Assembly: GCA_963693085.1 (NCBI GenBank)
Contig: OY856410.1
Coordinates: forward strand, 562,577,906 to 562,641,905
Length of the DNA stretch: 64,000 bases
Reading direction: 5' to 3'
Source: Alisma plantago-aquatica
Taxonomy: Eukaryota > Streptophyta > Magnoliopsida > Alismatales > Alismataceae
In this document: in pieces, positions 25,780 through 37,825 of the stretch
Numbering within the stretch: position 1 is the stretch's first letter
How the letters are laid out: each line of letters starts with the position of its first letter
Position numbers and translations under genes: made by a program
The notes under the pieces: model-generated
Told to the model about the DNA's origin: nothing
The model's input: only the letters and a program-made list of their open reading frames with translations
Database searches by the model: none

Positions 25780-25786
25780 ACAAAGA

Positions 25787-28621
25787 TGTGTCACAAAATG
25801 CAAACCCTAGTATGTTATGATGATAAAATACATGTGTTAGTGTATTTAGTAAATGAACACATCAAATATTCGATTTTGGACCCCAAATTTATACCATAGT
25901 CACATATTGACATTTTTTAAGCTACCCCTAAAATTTTATTACAATTGGACCATCCAATTAGGAGATATAAGGAATTGAAATTATGTGTATATTTCCTTTG
26001 TTCTCAAACCTATGACCTAAGTTCTGGATTAAATGACCAGGCCGTGACACACAGATGTGTCACGCGGCTTCTATATCTGATCCGTGCATTTCTAGCCCTA
26101 GTATCCCACCCCCTTTGAATTTCATAGGGATCCAAGGGTCCAGGACCCGCCTTCTACCTCCCGTAAAGGGCGGGGAGGAGAGAGTGAGACTAAGCTCAAG
26201 CCAGACTCCACCTCATCCATATTCTTGAATATCTATCTGCGTAGATATCTTCGTCTTGCAATTTTGTGGTTGGCCATACCAGTCTTGACTGAATTCCATG
26301 CGTCGTTGCGCCAACCCAACAACCTAACCTCATTCACTCTCACTCCGCCGGTGCCATATAAGGCTTCACTACCCTCGCCCTCAAAGACCTATTTAACCCC
26401 TCCACTAGCTCCGCCATTCCCCCTTTACTCATTTTCCTTCATCGATTGCGAGCACAACAACCCAAACACCACTCCCCCAGTCCACCTTCATCAACCTCCA
26501 GACACCTTCACCTCCTAATACCCTCGGTGCTTCTCGCACCAATCTGACCTCTCCAGCATCCTCATCGAGCCTCATTGGTGCTTCCCACTGGAGCTCTGAG
26601 GTCTTGAACTCCTCCCTCCTCTCAAACCTCCCCCTCTTCGGCGATCTCCTCCAGGGACGCGACGACGTGGAATTCTACAGGGAGCCACGACGCACCAGTA
26701 GGCTGTCCAGATTTGACACAAGTTCATGAATGCGACTGAAATCTCATCTGCTCTCCAACTCTACCAGGAAGTGAGAGGAATCTCGCCGGAGCTGCCCGGG
26801 CATCCTGCTCGTGCACAAGCAGAGAAGAGGAGGAGGAGGACGTGTCGCTAAGGTGGATGAATCCTTGCACGCCAGTTAATCAGCATGATCCATCCCGTGT
26901 AAATCATGGGATCAACGATAGCCGTCGATCCACACGGATCCGGCCGTTGATCAAGGTAAAACCCTACCTTTTTATTTTCTTTTATCTAAGAAATGATTAA
27001 TCTTAGAAAAATCCTAGAAAATGCTAGGATTATCCGAAAATGATGAACCTATATACCATTTTGATCAGAAAAATATTCTCTATCCAAATAAAATGTTATC
27101 AGGACCTAGATCCGTTTCATATTTCAAAAATAGTTGCCTAAATCCTAAATGACCTCCTTAATTATAATTAATTATTGATAATGACTTTTCTTGATAATGT
27201 ACGACTGACTAAAATGTAGTTAACCCTAGATGAAACCCTGATTTCTAAATAAATTGAAATACTATTTTAAGTTGATAAATGATCAAAGGATTAGAAGAAA
27301 CCCTAAATCTAGTTTTCTCTTTCTACATGAAATTAAAGGTATATCTTTATAACAAAATCTGATATCACTAGATGATGATTAGTGATCATGATTGGTCCTG
27401 AACCCTTAAACGAACCCTATTTTTATGAAATCATAAATATCTTAAGGGTTGCTTTCCCTTTTATCCGACCATCCTAGAAACCCTAGTTTATGAAAACCTT
27501 CTATTTGATTACTTAAATACTATCTTTCAATCAAACTAGTTTATGATGGATCAGACCTGATAATATCTCTAAACCCAATTAAAATATGGAAAATCCCTTA
27601 TCTGAATTAGATAACATAAAAGGAATAATAACTAAGAGCATATCTTAGTCTTGGTCACATGGACCAATAGTAATGTTGTACCCTTGCTTTGTTTTGCATA
27701 GTGACTTAATTCTTGATTGATTCTAAATTTTTGGATATCTTATCTAATCAAGCAGGTACGTGGTCTTATAAGTATAAGACTAGATTTCTAGTTGCCTATG
27801 CTATGTAATACCTTGATTGCTCGTATTTGGATATGATTGCTTGGTTGAACTAGTATGAGTTATACTTCGCCAAATTTAATAGAACATAAATGGTTATGAT
27901 GGGTTGTAGCTACTAGAGCACATAGCCTGGTGTGGATGTATGTTTCCTAACATGGATGTAGGATTCGTTGGCCCATGTTAGATGTATGATGATATTATAT
28001 TGCCCACACTAGATGTAAGTCAAGTGCAATATGTGTAGTACAACCGCATCAAAATGAATATAATTAAAAGGATGTTTACCTAATTTTTGTCTTAAGAAAT
28101 GGTTTTATCTCTCTTTTCTTCTTGTTCGAATATTTTCCTTTATGCAACCCTATTAGTGTAACTTTTACCACGTACCAACTTTGTTGATGTTTTGTTTCTC
28201 GTATTTTCTTGGTACAAGGAACAATTGACGACCAAAATGAAATACATGCTCAAAGTACCCGAAGGCACAAATAATAAGCATGGAGGATATATTAGATAGA
28301 ACTATTCCTCTTATCTCATTCCTTCTAGATGTTAGTTTATTCTTTTTCTAGTTGATGTTGAGGATGATTGAGATCCTATGTAATAATGTTATCTTTTCCT
28401 AGAATAGTATTTTCTCTCCTTATGTAATGACTATATTTTATCTATATGAATGAATGTTCGTGTGGCATTGTATGATGATGTGGACTTGATCTTGGCTAAA
28501 TATCTATTTTTAGTTGACTACCTTAATCTCTTATATTTTCCCTTTTGACATCTATAGATATGAGTGCACATATATCTCTGAATCTCACTATGGAAAGTAT
28601 ATAGAAATTGGGGTCGTCACA
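25787..28621 (+). repeat. Ty3/gypsy LTR 2 (middle, shared by both internals)
   Basis: Starts TGTGTCAC after the purine-rich GAACAAAGA and ends GTCGTCACA before the second PBS. It is about 2.84 kb. It differs from LTR1 and LTR3 in shared diagnostic positions: a roughly 12-nt extra block near 28305-28325, ATACATGC instead of ATGCATGC near 28240, and TTTCTTGG instead of TTTCTAGG near 28207. It serves as 3' LTR of copy 1 and 5' LTR of copy 2. TATA-like TATTTAA at about 26390-26396, with CATATAAGG upstream at about 26355. Confidence 0.88.
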
Positions 28622-28623
28622 GT

Positions 28624-28636
28624 TGGTATCAGATCC
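28624..28636 (+). promoter_or_regulatory. Primer-binding site of gypsy copy 2 (tRNA-iMet)
   Basis: TGGTATCAGATCC, identical in sequence and spacing to the site in copy 1. Confidence 0.85.
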
Positions 28637-29168
28637 AATGTTCACACATCAAGTCACATGAACTTCATTCACCCTATTTTGAGTCTAGGGTAGTCCTTGA
28701 GTTAGGGATGTGAAGCGTTGAGGTGACTAGGATAACATCTGCCTAAGGTCTGGCTAAAGTCTCTGAGCCACATTGCTTGGCAATCACGAGGCTACCTATA
28801 AGGCAGTATAAGTCTACCTGGCCGATATCCTAAATGTCCCCTACATCTTGGGCATACCTTAATTTAGGAACCTTCTCATCTATAGATTTTCCCTCTTATC
28901 CCTCCTATAGGAAAAATTTCCCTCTCATCTATGTTTTAAAACAAATTTTCCCTCTTACCTTTGTTATAAGGTTAGGAAGGAGTCTCTCTATTTAGAAAGT
29001 CCTAAGGATCGACTAATAAGGATTTTAGGATATCCTCCATAAATCATAACATTAAGAACATTAATAATTGGTAAACGATAATAATGAAATATCATGTGAT
29101 AATAATAATGATAATGACGAGAATAATTGTTGAAGTAATAAATCTAATATGTTCAAATTAATTTCAGG

Positions 29169-30299
29169 ATGCCTCCAAAAACTCAAAACTCTAAGGCCTC
29201 GTAGGAATCGTCCTCTAAGAAGAGAAAAGCGCCTGAAACCTCCGAAGTACCTGATCCCGAAACTATGGCCAAAGAAAGGTTGGAGGAACAAAAGAAGATC
29301 CTACTAGACTTCATAGAGACCCTTGCCACAAAAGGAATCCCTGAATCTAGCTCCTCTAGGAAAAAGGAGGTGACGGTGATATACTTCATTAAGCTCAACC
29401 CTGACTCCTTTTGGGGGGAAGATCAGCCTAAGGTCATGGACAAGGTTGAGGCCTGGATCCTTTCCATAGAGAATGCCTTTCATACTCTAGAAGTACCCGA
29501 GGAAAAGAAGGTCAAATTTGCCACCCATTTGCTTACGCGAGGGGCGAAGATCTGGTGGGCGAACTATGGTGGGAACAGGGGAGAGGAAGTAGACAACTTG
29601 GGGTGGGAAGCCTTCAAGACCCTCTTCACTGAATGTTTCATGCCCATAACTGAGAGGAAGAGAAAAGAGAATATGTACATGGATCTTAGGCAAGGCAGTC
29701 TCTCAGTGGCCGATTATACCCGGAAGTTTAGGCTTCTAGAACGCTATGCCCCTCTCCAGATTGAGGACCGCCTCACTGAGAATTATGTAGACTGCCTCTC
29801 CACACACCTAAAAACCCAAGTTATAGCCTCCCGTCCCCAAAGCATTGATGAATCCCTACACATGGCCCTTAAGCAAGAAAAGGAGCAGGGATTGCAGAAG
29901 CCTTCTAGCATGGGATATCTAGGGTTGACCACCACTAAGGAAGAGAAGTTCAGAAAGTTCCACCCCAAACATAATAAAGGATCAAGAAAAGGAGGAGGTT
30001 CAGGGAAGAAAGGACAGAAGATCAACAAGTTGATGTATTACCGCAACAAATGCAAGACTTGTGGACGAGGACATGATGGACCTTGTCGCTACACTAATCC
30101 GGTCTGCTACAACTGCAAGAAGGAGGGACATTTCCTTGCCAAGTGTCCCAATGCATCTATCCTCAGAAAACCTCCAGCGGGTGCTCCACCCCCTCAGGGA
30201 CACCGCAATGCTAGGGTGTTCGCAGTAACAGCAAAAGAGGCTAGGGCAAATCCGAACCAGCTTATCGAAGGTAACCTTAAATCTTTTTCATATATCTAA
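29169..30299 (+). pseudogene. gag: Gag of gypsy copy 2
   Basis: The ATG at 29169 is equivalent to the copy 1 start; the only stop before the intron is TAG 29202, where copy 1 reads GAG. From 29265 the frame is open for 344 residues. The zinc knuckle is intact (C-Y-N-C-K-K-E-G-H-F-L-A-K-C near 30105-30150), preceded by C-K-T-C-G-R-G-H-D-G-P-C. As in copy 1 the unspliced frame ends inside the 78-nt segment (N-L-K-S-F-S-Y-I then TAA). This is the better preserved Gag of the two. Confidence 0.85.
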
Positions 30300-30348
30300 T
30301 ATCTTGTTCAATGCCTATAATTATTTAAAATGTAATTATCTTGTGTAG
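30271..30348 (+). other. Putative 78-nt spliceosomal intron between gag and pol, copy 2
   Basis: GTAACC to GTGTAG, same length and position as in copy 1, with both splice signals kept despite substitutions inside. Splicing joins I-E-G to I-V-F-L-N-G-H-P-V-K-A-L-F-D in frame. Retention terminates Gag, and two further in-frame TAA codons follow. Confidence 0.65.
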
Positions 30349-33300
30349 GCATTGTTTTCTTGAATGGACATCCTGTTAAAGCATTGTTTGACTCAAGATC
30401 CACAAATACATTCATTTCTCCAAATCTGGCCTCAATGTAGCACTTACATATAAGGGACTTGGGTTATATTCTGGATGTGTCAACTCCTAGTGGCAAAATA
30501 TTCACTACATTACAGAAAACTGATGTTCTCCCTCTAAAATTCGAAAATCATGATATGCCCTTTGAATTCATTCTCTTAACCATGGAAGACTTTGATATTA
30601 TTCTTGGCATGGATTGGCTATACACATATCATGCTCACATTGACTGTAGAAACAAGATGGTAGTTCTCTCTCAACCTCATTCCTCTCCTGTAGTGATCCC
30701 TCAAGGAAGCAGATTCTGTAATAATGCAATAATTTCCTCTCTTAAAGCTAAAATGCTCATATATAAAGGATGTAAAGTCTTCCTCGCATTCGTCTCAGAG
30801 ACCAGTCCTGACATCGGGCCTGTAGAAAGACTGGAAGTGGTACGTGATTTCCTTGACGTATTTCCGGAGGAGCTTCCTGGGCTACCTCCAAATAGAGACA
30901 TTGAGTTCTCCACATACCTTCTTTCTAGAACCACTCCGATTTCTAGGGCACCGTATAGGATGACACCTGCTGAGCTTATGGAGTTGAAGAAACAGTTACA
31001 AGAACTTCTTGATAAGGGTTTTATACGCCCTAGTGTTTCCCTTTGGGGTGCACCTGTCCTTTTTGTTAAAAATAAAGATGGTTCAATGCGGATGTGTATT
31101 GACTATCGCATGTTGAACCAAGCTACCATTAAAAACAAGTATCCTCTCCCTCATATTGATGACCTCTTTGATTAATTTTGTACACTAAAGTTTTCTAAAA
31201 AATTGATCTTTGTCCTGGCTACCATCAACTTAAGGTCAAGGATTCAGATATATCCAAGACTGCTTTTCGAACTCGTTACGGGCACTACGAATTTCTAGTG
31301 ACTCCGTTCGGGTTGACCAACGCACCTGGCGTATTCAAGAACTTGATGAACAAAGTCTTCCAACCTTATCTTGATGCGTTTGTGGTCGTCTTCATTGATG
31401 ATATTCTGATCTATTCTGATTCTATAGAGAAACATCGAGAGCATTTGAAGTCTATCCTTGAGATTCTTCGAGCCCAGAAATTCTATGGAAAGTTTTCTAA
31501 ATGTGAATTCTGGATTGACAAAGTCATGTTTCTTAGACATGTCATTTCCGGGGGTAACATATCTGTTGATCCTGCTAAAATCTTTGTTGTACTTGATTAG
31601 CAACCTCCTCACAATCCTTCTGAAATCTGGAGTTTTTTAGGTTTGTCCGGATATTATCGTCATTTTATTCCGAATTTCTCCAAAGTGGCACTTCCTCTCA
31701 CTAAGCTTACTCGGAAGGATGAGCATTTCATTTGGTCAACTTCTTGTGAGTCTAGCTTCCAAGAGCTCAAGCAGAAGTTGACATCAACACCTGTCCTTGT
31801 TCTACCATCTGGCAATGAAGGATTTGTGATATTCACCGATGCTTCTCGACATGGACTAGGGTGTGTCCTACAACAGAATGGGAAAGTAGTGGCCTTCACT
31901 TCCAGACATCTAAAACCTAATGAGCTGAATTACCCTACGCATGATTTGGAGTTAGCTGCTATCATACATGCTCTCAAAATCTGGAGGAACTACTTGTACG
32001 GGGCAATGTTTGATATCTTCACCGACCACAAAAGCCTCAAGTACATTCTGATGCAAAAGGACCTGAATCTGCAGCAACGATGATGGATCGAGTACTTGAA
32101 GGACTATGACTTCACTATTGGCTACCATCTAGGTAAGGCCAATGTAGTTGCAGACGCTCTTAGCAGGAAAAGAGCTATTTGTGCATCCATGTCCGTACCT
32201 GAATGGAGGAACATGGAGGACCTAGAAAGCTGGAGACCACAATTCCTGGCTAATCGTATGCATGTCAATAACATCTCTACCACATCCAACCTATATTCTG
32301 AACTTCTGGAGGCACAAAAAGCTAGTCCCAAGCTTGTAGAGCTCTCCTCTCTCCTGGCTAAACCTCATACACATCTGTCTATGGGTCTTGATGGTGGTCT
32401 ACAATATAAGAACCGTATGTGGGTTCCAGAGCAGTCAGCTGAAAAGACAAAGATTCTCAGTGAGGCACATGGGTCAAAGTACACAATCCATCCTGGCATG
32501 AAGAAGATGTACAAAGACCTGCAACGTCAGTTTTGGTGGAGAGGCATGAAGCGTGATATTGCTGAATTCGTGTCCAGATGCCTGACATGCCAGATAATCA
32601 AGGCCGAGCACCAGAGACCAGGCAGTCTACTACAACCCCTTGAAATTCCAGAATGGAAATGGGAGCACATCACCATGGACTTCGTGGTAGGACTACCCAG
32701 AACCAGGAAGGGATACGACGCTGCATGGGCCATCATGGATCGTCTCACCAAGTTAGGTCATTTCCTCCCTGTAAAGACTACGGCGAAAGTCTCTGAGTTG
32801 GCCGACCTTTATATACGGGAGATTGTACGTCTGCATGGAGTTCCAACATCCATTGCCTTGGACCGGGACCCGAAGTTTACCTCAAAGCTGTGGAAGCAGG
32901 TTTAAGAGGAGTTGGGCACCAAACTAAATTTCAGTACAGCCTACCATCTGCAGACAGACGGGCAGTCAGAGCGTACAGTGCAAATTCTAGAGGATCTTCT
33001 ACGAGCTTGTGTTCTTGACCGGGAAGGCTTGTGGGACCATTACCTGCCTCTAGCTGAGTTCACCTATAATAATAGCTATCAGGCGAGTATTGGGATGCCA
33101 CCATATGAAGCTCTCTATGGCCGACCATGCAAATCTCCATTACATTGGGACGATTTCGGAGAACACACCTTAATGAAATCTGAGGAGATGCAGTTGTATG
33201 CAGATAAAGTTGCACTGATCAGATAGAGAATGAAGCGAGTACAGGATAGGCAAAAATCATATGCAGATGATCATCGACAGGAAAGTTAGTTCAAGGAAGG

Positions 33301-33631
33301 TGATCTTGTCTTTCTGAAGATCCGACCTATTCGAGCTTTGGCTAAGAATAAGGGAAAGCTCAATCCTCATTATGTGGGACCCTTCGAGATCCTTGAAAGG
33401 GTTGGAGAATGTTCCTATCATCTTGCTTTGCCACCTCAGTATAGTGCTATGCATAATGTATTTCATGTATCTAATCTGAAGCCTTATGTAAAGGACACCA
33501 GTCACATTCTGAATCATGAGCCTCTTAAGCTGAAATATGATCTGTCTTATGCTGAGTCACCAGTCAAAATCCTCGATTTAAAGACAAAGGAGCTTCACAA
33601 TAATCGACATATACTTTCCTCACTCAATTGA
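30349..33631 (+). pseudogene. pol: Pol of gypsy copy 2
   Basis: Same domain order as copy 1. The protease motif reads L-F-D-S-R-S-T, so the active-site Gly is changed to Arg. RT carries one frameshift around 31180 and resumes with [11 protein letters not shown] and F-I-D-D-I-L-I-Y-S (near 31400). RNase H at about 31815-32080 (F-T-D-A-S, T-H-D-L-E-L, F-T-D-H-K-S-L) and integrase with zinc finger and DDE triad (M-D-F-V-V-G-L-P near 32675; D-R-D-P-K-F near 32865; S-E-R-T-V-Q near 32965). It ends H-N-N-R then H-I-L-S-S-L-N and a stop beside LTR3, again with no chromodomain. Confidence 0.88.
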
Positions 33632-33638
33632 ACAAAGA

Positions 33639-36456
33639 TGTGTCACAAAATGCAAACCCTAGTATGCTATGATGATAAAATACATGTGTTAGTGTATTTA
33701 GTAAATGAACACATCAAATATTCGATTTTGGACCCCAAATTTATACCATAGTCACATATTGACATTTTTAAGCTACCCCTAAAATTTTATTGCAATTGGA
33801 CCATCCAATTAGGAGATATAGGGAATTGAAATTATGTGTATATTTCCTTTGTTCTCAAACCTATGACCTAAGTTCTGGATTAAATGACCAGGTCGTGACA
33901 CACAAATGTATCACGCGGCTTCTATATTTGATCCGTGCATTTCTGGCCCTAGGATCCCACCCCCTTTGAATCGCACATGGATCCAAGGGTCCAAGACCCA
34001 TCTTCTACCTCCCGCAAAGGGCGGGGAGGAGAGAGCGAGCCTGAGCTCCAGTCAGACTCCACCTCATCCACATTCTTGAATATCTATCCACGTAGATATC
34101 TTCGTCTTGTGATTTCGTGGCTGGTCATACAAGTCTAGACCGAGTTCCACGCGTCGTTGCACCAACCCAAAAACCTGACCTCAGCTCACTCTCACTCTGG
34201 CGGCGCCATTTAAGGCTTCGCGGACCTCACCCTGAAAGACCTATTTAACCCCTCCACTAGCTCCGCCATTCCCCCTTTACTCATTTTCCTTCATCGATGG
34301 CGAGCATAACAACCCAAACACCACTCCCCCAGTCCACCTTCATCAACCTCCAGACACCTTTACTACCCGATACCCTCGGTGCTTCTCGCACCAATCTGAC
34401 CTCTCCAGCATCCTCGCCGAGCCTCCTTGGTGCTTCCCACCGGAGCTCTGAGGTCCTGAACTCCTCCCTTCTCTCAAACCTCCCCCTCTCCAGTGACCTC
34501 CTCCAGGGACGCGACGACATGGAGTTCTACAGGGAGCCACAACGCACCAGTAGGCTATCCAGATTCGACACGAGTTCACAAACACGACCGACATCTCATT
34601 TGCTCTCCAACTCTACCAGGAAGTGAGAGGAATCTCGCCGGAGCTGCCCGGGCGACCTGCTCGTGCGCAAGCAGAGAAGAGGAGGAGGAGGATGTGTCAC
34701 TAAGGTGGACGAATCCTCGCACACCAATTAATCAGTCTGATCCATCCCGCTTAAATCCTGGGGTCAACGAGAGCCGTCGATCCACACGGATTCGACCGTT
34801 GATCAAGGTAAAACCCTACCTTTTTATTTTCTTTTATCTAAGAAATGATTAATCTTAGAAAAATCCTAGAAAATGCTAGGATTATCCGAAAATGACGAAC
34901 CTATATACCATTTTGATCAGAAAAATATTCTCTATCCAAATAAAATGTCATCAGGACCTAGATCCGTTTCCTATTTCAAAAATAGTTGCCTAAAGCCTAA
35001 ATGACCTCCTTAATTATAATTAATTATTGATAATGACTTTTCTTGATGATGTACGATTGTCTAAAATGTAGTTAACCCTAGATGAAACCCTAATTTCTAA
35101 ATAAATCGAAATACTATTTTAAGTTGATAAATGATCAAAGGATTAGAAGAAACCCTAAATCTAATTTTCTCTTTCTACATGAAATTAAAGGTATATACTT
35201 ATAACAAAATCTGATATCACTAGATGATGATTAGTGATCATGATTGGTCCTGAACCCTTAAACGAACCCTGCTTTTATGAAATCATAAATATCTTAAGGG
35301 TTGCTTTCCCTTTTATTCGACCATCCTAGAAACCCTAGTTTATGAAAACCTTCTATTTGATTGATTAAATACTATCTTTCAATCAAACTAGTTTATAATG
35401 GATCAGACCTGATAATATCTCTAAACCCAATTAAAATAGAGAAAATTCCTGATCTGAATTAGATAACATAAAAGGAATAATAACTAAGAGCATATCTTAG
35501 TCTTGGTCACATGGGCCAATAGTAATGTTGTACCCTTGTTTTCTTTGCAGGGTGACTTAATTCTTGATTGATTCTAAATCTTTGGATATCTGATCTAATC
35601 AAGCAGGTACGTGGTCTTATAAGTATAAGACTAGATTTCTGGTTGCCTATGCTATGTAATATCTTGAATGCTCGTATTTGGATATGATTTCTTGGTTGAA
35701 CTAGTATGAGTTATACTTCGCCAAATTTAATAGAACATAAATGGTTATGATGGGTTGTAGCTACTAGAGCACATAGCCTGGTGTGGATGTATGTTGCCTA
35801 ACATGGATGTATGATTCCTTGGCCCATGTTAGATGTATGATGATATTATATTGCCCACACTAGATGTAAGTCAAGTGCAATATGTGTAGTACAACCACAT
35901 CAAAATGAATATAATTAAAAGGATGTTTACCTGATTTTCATCTTAAGAAATGGTTTTATCTCTCTTTTCTTCTTATTCAAATATTTTCCTTTATGCAACC
36001 CTATTAGTGTAACTTTTACCACATACCAACTTTGTTGATGTTTTGTTTCTCGTATTTTCTAGGTACAAAGAACAATTGACGACCAAAATGAAATGCATGC
36101 TCAAAGTACCTGAAGGCACAAATAATAAGCATGGAGGATGTATTAGATAGAACTATTCCTTCTAGATGTTAGTTTATTCTTTTTCTAGTTGATGTTGAGG
36201 ATGACTGAGATCCTATGTAAAAATGTTATCTTTTCCTAGAACAATATTTTCTCTCCTTATGTAATGACTTTATTTTATCTATATGAATGAATGTTCGTGT
36301 GGCATTGTATGATGATGTGGACTTGATCTTGGCTAAATATCTATTTTTATTTGACTACCTTAATCTCTTATATTTTCCCTTTTGACATCTATAGATATGA
36401 GTGCACACATATCTCTGAATGTCACTATGGAAAGTATATAGAAATTGGGGTCGTCA
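33639..36456 (+). repeat. Ty3/gypsy LTR 3 (right), lacking its last two bases
   Basis: Closest to LTR1 at diagnostic sites. It ends at GGGTCGTCA, where the other two continue CA before the PBS; the next bases are TACTAG, part of copia family B. No 5-bp duplication matches the left flank (TTCCCT before 17921). TATTTAA at about 34240 and the GC-rich leader are present. The open frames at 34297-34626 and 34493-34852 fall in the GC-rich leader and have no domain similarity. Confidence 0.85.
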
Positions 36457-37825
36457 TACTAGTTGTCAAGGGTTTTAGTCAAAGACCAAGGGTGGACTTT
36501 GATGAGATATTTTCCCATTGTGAAGATGATTTCTATTATATTTGTTCTAAGATTGGTTGCTAGCCTAGATCTGGATCTTGAGTAGATGGATGCGGGAACA
36601 ACATTTCTTCATGGTGACCTAGGAGAGGATTGAGATCACATGGAGCATCTAGAAGGATTCAAAGTCAAGGGGAAAGAGCATTTAGTTTATATATTAAAGA
36701 AGAATTTGTATGGTTTGAAACAAGATCCCAGACAGTGGTATATGAAGTTTGTCTATCCATATAGAGTCACTAGTACCAAAAGACAAACGTAGATCCATGT
36801 GTTTACATTAAGAGATTTTCTAATGCCAAGTTTATTATTATTCTACTCTATGTGGATGACATGTTGATAGTGGGACATGATTCTAGATTAATTGAAAAAC
36901 TAAAAATAGAGTTTTCCAAATCCTTTACAAAAAAGTATTTGGGATCAACATGAATGATTTTAAAGATGCAACACCAGACATGAAGCATTGGAGCTTGTCA
37001 TTGTCATATCATAGCTATGTTGAAAGCAGTTTAGCATCCGTAATTCTAAAGTCATGAGTACTCCATTTCAAGCTACTATGTAAGAAGTCATGCCCGCAAA
37101 CTCATGATGAGAAGGAGGATATGGTCAAGATTACCCATTGTTCTATTGTGGGGAGTTCGATGTACACAATAGTGTGTACTTGTCCTGATATTTCTCATGT
37201 AGTTGGTGTTGTGAGAAGGTTTCTCTCAAACCTTGGGAAAGATCACTAGGAGGCAGTCAAGTGGATCTTGAGATACTTATGAGGCACTACCAACATGTGT
37301 TTGATGTTTGGTGATTCTAAACCAGTTCTAGAGGGCTCCATTGACGTTGTCATGGAAGATGACATTGATCAAGAAGTCTACCTCTGGGTATGATTTGACT
37401 TTTATAAGGAGATCCATATATTAGCAACCCAGGTTGCAAATGTGTGTTGTGCTTTCTATGGTAGAGACATATGTAGCAGTCGAAGTAGAAAAGGAAATAC
37501 TCTAGGTTGTGAAACTTTTCGGCAAGCTAAGTATGAATGACGTTGATCTGACTATTTTCTGTAATGTCAGAGTGTTATTGACTTGAGAAAGAGTACAATG
37601 CAATGCACAGATAAAGCACATTCATGTGAGACATCATTGACTTTGTGATATGATGAATAAGAAATTGTTGACACTAAAGAAAATTCATACTGAGAATAAT
37701 TCTCTTAATATGATGACCAAGGTGGTAACATAAGATAAGACAGAGATCTGCAAAGAACTCAGCGGCATAGATTCCCAGTGATGGTTCTATGATGACAAAC
37801 TCCTTGGGCCAGAGGAGGAGATTGG
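36457..37825 (+). pseudogene. Ty1/copia family B pol fragment, copy A (RT and RNase H)
   Basis: The first residues read L-V-V-K-G-F-S-Q and D-F-D-E-I-F-S, the conserved start of copia RT. Then Y-G-L-K-Q-D-P-R-Q-W-Y (near 36710-36745) and the catalytic Y-V-D-D at 36849-36860 (Y-V-D-D-M-L-I-V-G-H-D-S). RNase H-like sequence continues to the 3' LTR. Numerous stops and shifts interrupt it. It begins abruptly at the gypsy LTR3 junction; the second copy at 44439 continues further upstream. Confidence 0.8.

Larger units (their letters stand above)
20770..25786 (+). mobile_element. Ty3/gypsy internal region, copy 1
   Basis: About 5.0 kb: PBS, roughly 530-bp untranslated leader (20785-21315), gag, 78-nt intron-like gap, then pol in the order protease, RT, RNase H, integrase. 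This order defines Ty3/gypsy (Metaviridae). Gag and integrase features place it near the Tekay/Del group of plant chromoviruses, but the C-terminal chromodomain is missing. It is non-functional as it stands: TAA 21436, TAG 22585, TGA 22627, TGA 23416, a 1-nt loss near 23498, TGA 24549, a shift near 24865, TGA 25270 and TAG 25372. Confidence 0.9.
28622..33638 (+). mobile_element. Ty3/gypsy internal region, copy 2
   Basis: Colinear with copy 1 throughout, with scattered substitutions and a few indels. Copy-specific damage: TAG 29202 (near the Gag start), TAA 31173 plus a 1-nt loss just after it, TAG 31598, TGA 32081, TAA 32903 and TAG near 33287. It shares the TAG in protease (30438) and the TAG in the integrase C-terminal region (33224) with copy 1. 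Most private stops look like C-to-T changes (CAA to TAA, CGA to TGA) or the complementary G-to-A (TGG to TAG), the usual decay of methylated plant elements. Confidence 0.9.

Noticed and set aside
34297..34852. Open frames of 109 and 119 residues in gypsy LTR3
   Set aside because: They lie in the GC-rich leader of the LTR, are not kept open in LTR1 and LTR2, overlap each other in different frames and show no domain.
17921..36456. Gypsy array as a single nested insertion inside one copia element
   Set aside because: Copia sequence on the left (integrase with W-C-E-G-N-K) and on the right (RT of family B) come from different families when compared with copy B at 43580-44440.
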